In this document: positions 26,808 through 34,079 of the stretch, one piece after another
Layout of the letters: every line of letters begins with the position of its first letter
Numbering within the stretch: position 1 is the first letter of the stretch
Source of the DNA: Lachnoclostridium sp. An181
GTDB lineage: Bacteria; Bacillota; Clostridia; Lachnospirales; Lachnospiraceae
Length of the DNA stretch: 64,000 nucleotides
NCBI RefSeq assembly: GCF_002160325.1
Contig: NZ_NFKJ01000002.1
Location: 186,001 to 250,000, forward strand
Direction: 5' to 3'
Notes under the pieces: model-generated
Databases searched by the model: none
The model's input: the letters and a program-made list of their open reading frames with translations, nothing else
What the model was told of the DNA's origin: nothing
Made by a program: the position numbers and the translations under genes

Positions 26808-27791
26808 TTACTCTTCCTCCTTCTTTTTCTGCAATTCTTCTATTTTCTTTGTCTGTTCCTGTTTATACTGTTCAAATGCCTGACGGTTTTGTTCCGTGGC
26901 TTTTCTTGCTTGCTCTTTTACGGCAAGGTATCCGCTGAAATTCCCAGCTCCAATCTTTCCTTCCGTCTGCTTTTGGTGTACATACTCCAAAAGCCTCACA
27001 AGATTTTCCATACTTTTCTCTTTTGATACATCCCATGTGACAGCACCTGTATAATCAGAAAGGATCAGCGGCTTTTTCTGTGAAATTGCCTGTCCGATGA
27101 CATCCTGTACCAAAGTCATTTGACTTCTTAGAGAAAGATTCTGACATTCCATCACATTCTGTTCTTCCTCGTTCTCAGAGCTTGCCAGTATACTCTCATT
27201 GGCAGCTTTTGCCCCACAGATTTGAAATCCAAGTTCATGGACCACCGGATAAATCTCCGCCTTTGCCTGTTTGTATTCCTGTCCTTCAAACAGGTAAGAT
27301 ACGGCTCCAGGATACCCTTCTTTTTTCAACTGTTCCTGAAAGGAGCGCAGGGTACTGGCCGCTTTCTTGGCGTCTTTTCCTGTACTGCCTCCCACAGCAG
27401 TGTCCCATCCGGCATCCAGAAGTTTTTTGTAATTTGCTTTTGAGATCTTTCCCGCCTTTGTACCCGGCAGGGCCCCATTGTTCAGTACCACTGTTCCCTT
27501 AAGTCCAAGCCTTTGCATGGCAGGGAAAATTTTTGTCATAAGCTCCCCATCAGCGGCAGAAAAAGCTAAAATACAGTATCCGTCCATTTCCACATTTATT
27601 TCACTTTCCCTTTTTGCAGTCTCATCAGTGATTTTCTGGATCTCCAAGTCATATTTAGCTATCCTCTCCTGTTTCTTTACAAGCTGTTCCTGCTTTTCCT
27701 TATCATCTTTATTCCAGCTCCACAAAAGCGCGCCTGCAAGGATTACCAATATCACTGCTACGACACGCACCGCAACTTCCTTTTTCTCCAT
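26808..27791 (-). CDS. Membrane-anchored NodB-fold (polysaccharide deacetylase-like) protein, catalytic residues missing
   Basis: The 327 residues have one N-terminal membrane helix (about 10-27), a coiled-coil linker, then a NodB-like core: YCILAFSAADGELMTKIFPAMQR, GLKGTVVLNNGALPG, KANYKKLLDAGWDTAVGGSTG, and a later VVHELGFQICGAK. In active deacetylases FDDG and a HxxxH metal site appear at these places; here they are FSAADGE and GGSTGK. It is therefore probably inactive or a binding protein. A long Gln/Glu/Lys coiled coil closes the protein. Its first-gene position links it to the PqqD-ABC operon. Confidence 0.75.
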   Translation of the reverse strand: MEKKEVAVRVVAVILVILAGALLWSWNKDDKEKQEQLVKKQERIAKYDLEIQKITDETAKRESEINVEMDGYCILAFSAADGELMTKIFPAMQRLGLKGTVVLNNGALPGTKAGKISKANYKKLLDAGWDTAVGGSTGKDAKKAASTLRSFQEQLKKEGYPGAVSYLFEGQEYKQAKAEIYPVVHELGFQICGAKAANESILASSENEEEQNVMECQNLSLRSQMTLVQDVIGQAISQKKPLILSDYTGAVTWDVSKEKSMENLVRLLEYVHQKQTEGKIGAGNFSGYLAVKEQARKATEQNRQAFEQYKQEQTKKIEELQKKKEEE

Positions 27792-27860
27792 CTATTCCTC
27801 ACATCCTTTGTATTCTTTCTTGATCACGAGCAAGATATTCTCATAATATAAACAGAATAA

Positions 27861-27973
27861 AGTGGGTAAGCCCACTTCCCCCCCCTCACCCTCATTCATG
27901 AGGGGGCCTCCTCCTTGTGCGCCCTGCCCGGAGGGCTATTCTATAGGGAAGGCATAAGGACTTTCCTATAGAA
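27861..27973. other. GC-rich chain of four hairpins, possible structured RNA or repeat element
   Basis: Four perfect or near-perfect stems follow each other in an AT-rich gap: AGTGGG/CCCACT (27861-27876), CCCTCAT/ATGAGGG (27889-27904), GCCCT/AGGGC (27921-27936), and TTCTATAGGGAAG with CTTTCCTATAGAA (27939-27973, one mismatch). An 8-base C run lies between the first two. No protein family explains it; it sits between the CpsD-like gene and the NodB-like gene. It may be a mobile short repeat, a regulatory RNA or a strong terminator cluster. Confidence 0.55.
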
Positions 27974-28008
27974 TAAAAAGGATGCTGCAAGACTACAACA
28001 CCCTTTTC
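27974..28008 (-). terminator. Terminator after the BY-kinase gene
   Basis: On the minus strand GGGTGTTGTAG pairs imperfectly, with several G-U pairs, with the following TTGCAGCATCC, then TTTTTATTC. It begins about 11 bases after the stop at 28014. Confidence 0.6.
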
Positions 28009-28013
28009 CTTTG

Positions 28014-28739
28014 TTATTCTTTTTCTTTATCCGCCAAATCACCGTAGTAGCTGCCGTATTTCTTGCTTCCATATTCTTTTCCATAATATTTGCTGTAATA
28101 CCCGCGGTTCTTCTTATGATCCACCTTGTTGAGCACAACGCCCAAAACTGAACAGTCAGCAGTTTCCAGTTTCCTTTTTACTTCCTGGACAAGACGGTAT
28201 TTTACTTTTCCAGACTCAATCACAAGGAGCGCTCCATCTGTATCCTTGGCAATGATAGAAGAATCCACGACCAGTCCCAATGGGGCACTGTCAATGATAA
28301 TATAATCATAAACTTCGCGGAAAGATTCCAGCATACTCGAAAATCTCTCAGAGGAAAGCAATTCTGTAGGATTTGGCACGACAACACCGCCAAATAAAAT
28401 GTGAAGACGGGGAATATTTGTCGCCATCACAGTGTCCGCCAGCGCGCACTGTCCGGACAGAAAATGTGACAGCCCTTCGTCAATCCCGTCAATTCCAAGC
28501 CTTTTTGGCATTACGGACTTTCTCATATCTGCGTCTATCAAAAGTACATTTTTCTGCAGTTCCGCAAAGGAAACAGAAAGGTTTATCGCTGTCTTTGTCT
28601 TTCCCTCGCCCGGTGTGCAGCTTGTGATCACAATCACCTTTTTGTCGTCGCCACAGAACTGAATGTTGGTGCGAAGTTCATTCAGCTCTTCTCTTGTGCG
28701 GTAACTTGGTCTCTCATAAGCAATCTGAATTTTTTTCAT
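28014..28739 (-). CDS. CpsD/CapB-type bacterial tyrosine kinase
   Basis: Cytoplasmic BY-kinase that, with a Wzz-type activator, controls polymer export and length. The 241 residues contain Walker A TPGEGKTKTA near residue 45, Walker A' LLIDADMRKS near 70, Walker B IIIDSAPLG near 145, and a C-terminal Tyr-rich tail (YYSKYYGKEYGSKKYGSYYG), the autophosphorylation region. It is the last gene of the surface operon. The phosphatase partner CpsB is not seen in the window. Confidence 0.93.
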   Translation of the reverse strand: MKKIQIAYERPSYRTREELNELRTNIQFCGDDKKVIVITSCTPGEGKTKTAINLSVSFAELQKNVLLIDADMRKSVMPKRLGIDGIDEGLSHFLSGQCALADTVMATNIPRLHILFGGVVVPNPTELLSSERFSSMLESFREVYDYIIIDSAPLGLVVDSSIIAKDTDGALLVIESGKVKYRLVQEVKRKLETADCSVLGVVLNKVDHKKNRGYYSKYYGKEYGSKKYGSYYGDLADKEKE

Positions 28740-28766
28740 GTCAATCTCCTGTCATCTTCTTATTCT

Positions 28767-29537
28767 TTATTGTGTCTCCACAAGCACTGCGTTTACGAGC
28801 AGTCTGTGTGTTTCCTCTGAGCCAACACATGTACTCATCGTTATTATCTTATCCTCCGGGGTCACCTGAATATTATCCGCATATACATTTCTCATGTCCC
28901 TGGAATCCTTCAAAGACTGAAGGAATGCAGCTCGGTCCTCGGCATTATTGAAATCATAGGCATACAACAGATGTCTGTCATCATAGATGACTGCAGAGAA
29001 TATTTTATATTTGTAGATATGTTCCGGCGTATATATGGTAACATCCTGATTCTGCTCCATAAATCCATCTTCCAGATAACGGTGCAGGTCTTTAAACATT
29101 GTTCCATCACGCATCTCATGTCCGTATATCACAGTATTATAGTCTGAAAAATCCTTGCTGTTGTATTTCTGCGTATAAATGGAACCGGCAACCGCCTCCT
29201 GTTTTTCCCATGTATGATTCAGATAATATTCGTCATCCTCTGTCTGCAGAATCGGATAATCGATTCTTGTTCCCGGCACATTGATCCACGCATATACCTC
29301 CGGATTTGTCTGCTGCAGTGATGCAAAGTCTATCGGGATCTCAGGTGCCGGCTTTTCTTCTTTCTCCTCCTTGGTAATGTCCACTTCCACCTGTTCTACT
29401 TTTTGTTTTGCTTTGTCTTCAGCCTCTTTTGCCTTTAGCTCATTACGAAAATAGTTGGCCGCAGCCAGCATACAAACTGCTGCTATCACAAGCAGCACAG
29501 CAATCACGATCAGTCTAACTCTCTTTTTTTCCTTCAT
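28767..29537 (-). CDS. srtB: Class B sortase
   Basis: Sortase that attaches proteins to the cell wall. The 256 residues have an N-terminal membrane helix and class B signatures: a long acidic linker, FASLQQTNPEVYAWI, GTRIDYPILQ, the His of NTVIYGHEM, the Cys of MSTCVGS and a later Arg (THRLLVNAVL). The neighbouring gene upstream (29615-30265) encodes a protein with an SPKTG motif that fits as substrate. It is 27 bases before the BY-kinase. Confidence 0.92.
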   Translation of the reverse strand: MKEKKRVRLIVIAVLLVIAAVCMLAAANYFRNELKAKEAEDKAKQKVEQVEVDITKEEKEEKPAPEIPIDFASLQQTNPEVYAWINVPGTRIDYPILQTEDDEYYLNHTWEKQEAVAGSIYTQKYNSKDFSDYNTVIYGHEMRDGTMFKDLHRYLEDGFMEQNQDVTIYTPEHIYKYKIFSAVIYDDRHLLYAYDFNNAEDRAAFLQSLKDSRDMRNVYADNIQVTPEDKIITMSTCVGSEETHRLLVNAVLVETQ

Positions 29538-29563
29538 CTTCTCACCACGTTTCTTTTATAAAC

Positions 29564-29591
29564 AAGGGCAGAAGTTCTCACTCCTGCCCTT
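29564..29591 (-). terminator. Terminator-like hairpin between the SPKTG protein and sortase
   Basis: AAGGGCAG (minus strand 29591-29584) pairs with CTGCCCTT (29571-29564) around a 12-base loop, followed by GTTTATAAAAG. It has a short T run, so partial termination is plausible, giving more substrate than sortase message. Confidence 0.5.
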
Positions 29592-29614
29592 CACTACCAC
29601 CTGCTGTTTAAAAA

Positions 29615-30265
29615 TTATCGATTGTATTCTTTTTTCTTCAAACCAGTGGCAATCACGATCGCTCCAAGTCCTACAGCCATTCCCATTACCGGAACAGACA
29701 CGCCTGTCTTTGGAGATTCCGTTCCCACGCTTGTGCCGGATTTTAAGGTTGTCTTGTCAACCACGAATGCAACCGGAGACAGAGAGTCAAATGTACCTTT
29801 CATCGTTCCCTCTCCAATTGTAGTGTCAATTACTTCCCATGCATTTCCATCATAGTGCAGAATCGTTCCTTTTGTGTCCTCCACAACACCTTTTGCGGAA
29901 AATGTGAGTGTCACAGGAAATTCTACCTGCCCGATCGTTCTAGATTCTTTTACATCCAATACAATAAGGTCACTGTCTCTGGACGCCCCTGTGATATCTT
30001 TCAGATTTAGATCTGCCTTTACCTTTTCAAATCCATCTGTAGTCTTTATGTTATCCACAACGTCCTGATACTGTTCCGGAATCGGTGTCTCCACAATGAT
30101 CAGTGACTTGATGTCCTTTCCGTTTTTATCTGCCGCTGATACCAATGTATTGTTTACCGGCGTTGTTGCCACACTGCTCGGAATCGGTCTTGCAAATGCC
30201 GTCATACCGATGCATGTGACTGCAAGAGCAACTGCACTGACTGTTTTCCATATCTTCATCCTCAT
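29615..30265 (-). CDS. Secreted protein with C-terminal SPKTG sorting signal
   Basis: The 216 residues start with a signal peptide (KTVSAVALAVTCIGMTAFARP). The middle has two beta-rich segments with LIIVETPIPEQYQDVV and SLSPVAFVVDKT. The C-terminus reads SPKTG, then a hydrophobic helix (VPVMGMAVGLGAIVIATGL) and KKKEYNR, the tripartite sorting signal. The start at 30265 has AGGAGG 8 bases upstream. It likely is anchored by the adjacent class B sortase. The domain family is not recognised. Confidence 0.85.
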   Translation of the reverse strand: MRMKIWKTVSAVALAVTCIGMTAFARPIPSSVATTPVNNTLVSAADKNGKDIKSLIIVETPIPEQYQDVVDNIKTTDGFEKVKADLNLKDITGASRDSDLIVLDVKESRTIGQVEFPVTLTFSAKGVVEDTKGTILHYDGNAWEVIDTTIGEGTMKGTFDSLSPVAFVVDKTTLKSGTSVGTESPKTGVSVPVMGMAVGLGAIVIATGLKKKEYNR

Positions 30266-30317
30266 AATTGATTCCTCCTAATCATGATAACAATCTATAT
30301 TTCTTACCATATTTTTG

Positions 30318-30346
30318 ATTATATCACAGCTACACTTCTTTGTAAA
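30318..30346 (-). promoter_or_regulatory. Promoter for the SPKTG protein
   Basis: Minus strand TTTACA (30346-30341), a 17-base spacer, then TATAAT (30323-30318) with an upstream TG. It overlaps the end of the LCP gene, giving separate control of the surface protein and sortase. Confidence 0.65.
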
Positions 30347-31286
30347 ACCATTTTATAACTAATTCTTTTGTCTTCTCATCATCCACCAGATACTGCGCAT
30401 GTCCGTCTTTTAACTGTACATTTCCAGGCAGGACTGTGATGTCATCCGTTATCTTATAATCTGAAAGATCCTCCAGTTCTTTTGCACTCATGTTCGTCAC
30501 CATGTATGGCTCCAGCTGCCGGTATATAGACTGATAGTCTCCGCTCTCCACGGACTGCATCTGTCTGATGAGCGCCTGCATAAACTGCGCCTGTCTCTCC
30601 ATACGCTCGTTGTTCCCTTCCAATGACTCCTGATCTCTGGAGCGCACATATTTTTCCGCTTTTGCCCCGTCCAAAGTTACAGTGGCGCCCTCCTCAAACG
30701 AAGGATCGATCTTTGTATAATCCTTTGGCACTGTCAAGGTGACTCCCCCAACCGCATCCGTAGCTGCAGTAATGCCTTCCAATGTCAAAGAAAGATAATC
30801 CTGAACGTGAACTCCAAACAAAAGCTCTGATACTTTTTCCGCAGTCAGGCGGCAGCTTTTCTCTTTTCCGTCGCCGTAAGCATACTGCAAAGTGATCTGT
30901 CCTTTCTCCGTGGTGATGTGTTGTCCGTTAAAATCATAGATATCGACATCAACCATGGAATCCCTGGATATCTGCAGAATCTGTCCTGTTTTTTCTTTCG
31001 TGTTTAAGACCAGAAGATTGATGCTGTCGGACTGTCCGTTTTCCCCCGGAGTCTGCGAAAGCTCTGCCTTTTCCTCTTTGTCCACTCCCAAAAACAAAAC
31101 CGTTTTAATCTCTGCATTAGTCTCATATTGTTTTCCGTTATATGTAATATACTGATCCTGTGTATCCAATTCGCCGCTGAGCACAGGTTTTTTCTCCTTA
31201 TCCCCGTGCAAAAGAATGTATGCAAAAACAACCAGCACCAGGATCACCAATAAGATCCCAACTGTCTTTATCCTGCTTTTTTTCAT
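30330..31286 (-). CDS. LytR-CpsA-Psr family protein (exopolysaccharide attachment)
   Basis: A 318-residue LCP protein. The ATG at 31286 overlaps the Wzz stop by one base (TGATG); an in-frame TTG before it is unlikely. It has an N-terminal helix (about 10-28) and the LCP domain: TVLFLGVDKEEK, SDSINLLVLN, QISRDSMVDVDIYDF, LQYAYGDG and EKYVRSRDQES. Relative to typical LCP proteins the PPGN-type segments are simplified. Its place after Wzz supports a role in linking the exported polymer to the wall. Confidence 0.88.
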   Translation of the reverse strand: MKKSRIKTVGILLVILVLVVFAYILLHGDKEKKPVLSGELDTQDQYITYNGKQYETNAEIKTVLFLGVDKEEKAELSQTPGENGQSDSINLLVLNTKEKTGQILQISRDSMVDVDIYDFNGQHITTEKGQITLQYAYGDGKEKSCRLTAEKVSELLFGVHVQDYLSLTLEGITAATDAVGGVTLTVPKDYTKIDPSFEEGATVTLDGAKAEKYVRSRDQESLEGNNERMERQAQFMQALIRQMQSVESGDYQSIYRQLEPYMVTNMSAKELEDLSDYKITDDITVLPGNVQLKDGHAQYLVDDEKTKELVIKWFYKEV

Positions 31287-31996
31287 CAACTTTCACGCAC
31301 TTTCTTTTTCTTTTCCAGCGGTAAAGATGCCAGGACATTGAGTCCAAGATATTTCTGTACATCCTCCGCTGTAGAAATCTTATCATTCATCAATACCTGG
31401 ATGATAACCAATAAAATCACGAGCACTGCCCCTACGACACCGCCCAGAAATGCATTTTTCATAAGATTCGGGCTGGACGGTGCAACCGGAGACACTGCCT
31501 TTTCCATCAGATTCGGACGGTCTGTGTTCATGACCTCCGCTACGCGGTCAGCCGCCACTTCAGCAAGTTTGTTGGATATTTCCATCGCCACATCCGGATC
31601 CGGGTTCGTCACTGTCAGTTTCAAGAAATGTGTGTCCGCCGGGTTTGACACGGATACAGAAGAGGCAAGCTCACCGTAACTCATGTCCAGATTCAGCTCA
31701 TTCAATGTTTTTTCCAGCACCGCCCTGCTCTGCGCTAAGATCTGAAAATCCGCGGACAGCTGATTCGTCAGATCCATATTGGCAATGGAGCTGATGCTTG
31801 TTGAATTTCCAAAGATATAAATGGTGGATGTCGCAGAATACTGCGGCGTCACAGCATATTTTGTGTATCCTCCCGCTATCAGGACACCGATGATCCCAAC
31901 GATAATAACCAGCCAGATTTTACTCCATATCGCATGTACCAATTCTAATAAGTCAATTTCAGTTTCTTCCCGGCTTTCCAGTAGTTCTCTGTTCAT
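31286..31996 (-). CDS. Wzz/YveK-type polysaccharide chain-length protein
   Basis: The 236 residues have two membrane helices: one near 30-50 (KIWLVIIVGIIGVLIAGGY) and one near 190-210 (AFLGGVVGAVLVILLVIIQV). Between them is the Wzz extracytoplasmic domain with YSATSTIYIFGNS and the preceding PVAPSSP Pro-rich segment near the second helix. The C-terminal cytoplasmic tail (AEDVQKYLGLNVLASLP) is the region that activates CpsD-type kinases; that kinase is encoded three genes downstream. Confidence 0.92.
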   Translation of the reverse strand: MNRELLESREETEIDLLELVHAIWSKIWLVIIVGIIGVLIAGGYTKYAVTPQYSATSTIYIFGNSTSISSIANMDLTNQLSADFQILAQSRAVLEKTLNELNLDMSYGELASSVSVSNPADTHFLKLTVTNPDPDVAMEISNKLAEVAADRVAEVMNTDRPNLMEKAVSPVAPSSPNLMKNAFLGGVVGAVLVILLVIIQVLMNDKISTAEDVQKYLGLNVLASLPLEKKKKVRES

Positions 31997-32070
31997 ATCT
32001 TTCTCCTTTTCTGCACATTCTATTGCTCATCTTAGCATATGTCGCATAAAAGCACAAGTTATTTTCTCTT

Positions 32071-33978
32071 TTAGATTGTGTTTTCTGTCTTTTTCGGATG
32101 ATACGTCGGCACAAGTGCCTGGACTTTTTCCCTGATATTATCCACTTCATGGTAGCAGGCAGATTTCAGTTCTGCCAGCTCTAACAAAAATTTATTATCA
32201 TCAAATTCAATCGGTTTTCCGATAAAAATCAGATTGTTTGGAGTCTTCTTCAGCCCTTCTTCCTCCATCAACAGCTCCTCGTAAAGCTTTTCCCCTGGAC
32301 GAAGTCCTGTATATTCAATTTCAATGTCCTCTCCAAGGCGAAGTCCGGAAAGCTTGATCAGATTTTTGGCAAGTTCTGCGATCTTTACTGGTTCCCCCAT
32401 ATCGAGGATAAAGATTTCCCCGCCTTTTGCATAGGATCCAGCCGTCAGCACAAGGGAGACTGCCTCTGGAATGGTCATAAAATACCGGATAATGTCCGGA
32501 TGCGTGACCGTTACCGGTCCTCCTTCTTCTATCTGCTTTTTAAAAAGAGGGATGACACTGCCGTTGCTGCCAAGTACATTTCCGAAACGCACCATCGCAA
32601 ATTTTGTGTAGTCGGATTTTCTAGCCATTGTCTGTACGACCATCTCGCACAGCCGTTTTGATGCCCCCATAATGTTTGTCGGATTCACTGCCTTGTCCGT
32701 GGAAATGAGGACAAACTTCTCTACATGGTTTTCTTTTGCAAGCCTTGCTGTATTGAATGTTCCAAAAACATTGTTTTTGATCGCCTCGTTCGGGCTTGTC
32801 TCCATCAATGGAACGTGTTTATGGGCTGCCGCGTGAAATACAATCTCTGGTTTATACAATGTAAAAATACGCTCCAGACATCCGATATCTCTCACGGAAC
32901 CAATGATGGCGATGACCTCTACTTCAGCATGTCTTCTTTTGAGTTCCTGCTCGATCTCATATGCATTATTTTCATAAATGTCAAAAATAATGAGTGTTTT
33001 GGCCTGATATCTTGCGATCTGGCGGCACAGTTCGCTGCCGATACTGCCTCCCCCGCCTGTCACAAGTACGATTTTCCCTCTGATATAATCAGAAACTTCC
33101 TGTACATCCATCTTAATGGAATCTCTTCCAAGCAATTCTTCCACAGATACCGGGCGAAGCGCGCTGACGCTGACCTCCCCTTTTGCCAGCTGGTACATAC
33201 CTGGAAGGATCAAAACCTTACAGGCAGTCTCTTTGCAAACATTCACGATTGCCTTCCGCTCTTCTTTAGTGGCGGAAGGAATAGCGATGATGATCTTATT
33301 GATCTCCTGTTCTTTTACAATGTGAGGAATGTCGTACCGGTTTCCAAGAATAGGCACTCCTTCCAGTATACGGTTTCGCTTGTTTTCATTATCATCAATG
33401 AAACACTTCACATTTCCTTTTAGTTTGTCGGACTTTCGGTACTCTCTTAAAATCTCCCTGCCGGACTCCCCCGCTCCCACGATCATGATATTTTCTTCAG
33501 AAACGGACAGCCCTTTAAAATATTCTCTTCCCCGGAATGCCCGAATAAACCGGTAGGAAAAACGGATTGCCGTAATCCCCACATACATCAAAAGCCAGCC
33601 GTAAAAATAATAGCTCACCGGCATTCTCTCAAAGAAAAGACAGGTGCCGATCACATGCAAAATGCCGGAGACCAGACTTACCGCTGTTGTCCTTTCCAGC
33701 TCATCGAAGCTTGCAAATCTCCACATACTTCGATACAGTCGGAAGAAATACAGCAGAAGGACCGTACAAACTGTATGGATGGGGATGTACTCTGCCCACG
33801 TGTGCATATATGTGGCCGGAATTGCCCCAAAATGCATATCAAATCTTAAGTATAACGTAAATCCATATGAAAGATTCATGATCAGGATATCGTATACCAA
33901 CAGAAAAGCAGATACCTTCATCCAATGTTGGATTCCTTCTTTTTTCTTGTTTGTTTCTTTTCTGTTATCTTTTTGCAT
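32071..33978 (-). CDS. Nucleoside-diphosphate sugar epimerase/4,6-dehydratase, CapD/WbpM type
   Basis: The 635-residue membrane enzyme probably makes a 4-keto-6-deoxy UDP-sugar, the first step of a bacillosamine or FucNAc branch. About four N-terminal helices are followed by a CoA-binding-like Rossmann region (IMIVGAGESGREILREY) and the SDR domain: VLVTGGGGSIGSELCRQI near residue 300, DKAVNPTNIMGASKRLCE in place of the usual YxxxK, then GEPVKIAELAKNLI. It is first in the surface operon, after the pnp terminator. Confidence 0.93.
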   Translation of the reverse strand: MQKDNRKETNKKKEGIQHWMKVSAFLLVYDILIMNLSYGFTLYLRFDMHFGAIPATYMHTWAEYIPIHTVCTVLLLYFFRLYRSMWRFASFDELERTTAVSLVSGILHVIGTCLFFERMPVSYYFYGWLLMYVGITAIRFSYRFIRAFRGREYFKGLSVSEENIMIVGAGESGREILREYRKSDKLKGNVKCFIDDNENKRNRILEGVPILGNRYDIPHIVKEQEINKIIIAIPSATKEERKAIVNVCKETACKVLILPGMYQLAKGEVSVSALRPVSVEELLGRDSIKMDVQEVSDYIRGKIVLVTGGGGSIGSELCRQIARYQAKTLIIFDIYENNAYEIEQELKRRHAEVEVIAIIGSVRDIGCLERIFTLYKPEIVFHAAAHKHVPLMETSPNEAIKNNVFGTFNTARLAKENHVEKFVLISTDKAVNPTNIMGASKRLCEMVVQTMARKSDYTKFAMVRFGNVLGSNGSVIPLFKKQIEEGGPVTVTHPDIIRYFMTIPEAVSLVLTAGSYAKGGEIFILDMGEPVKIAELAKNLIKLSGLRLGEDIEIEYTGLRPGEKLYEELLMEEEGLKKTPNNLIFIGKPIEFDDNKFLLELAELKSACYHEVDNIREKVQALVPTYHPKKTENTI

Positions 33979-34025
33979 ATTTTTTCAATCCTTTTCTCTT
34001 TCGCAATTCTTATGCCTTTGAGATT

Positions 34026-34061
34026 AAAAAAGGTGCAATCTTTATAAGATATACACCTTTT
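34026..34061 (-). terminator. Terminator of pnp
   Basis: On the minus strand AAAAGGTGTATATCTT pairs with AAGATTGCACCTTTT (one G-U pair) around ATA, followed by TTTTT. It is 19 bases past the pnp stop. Confidence 0.85.
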
Positions 34062-34079
34062 CTCGTATCAGTCTATTTT

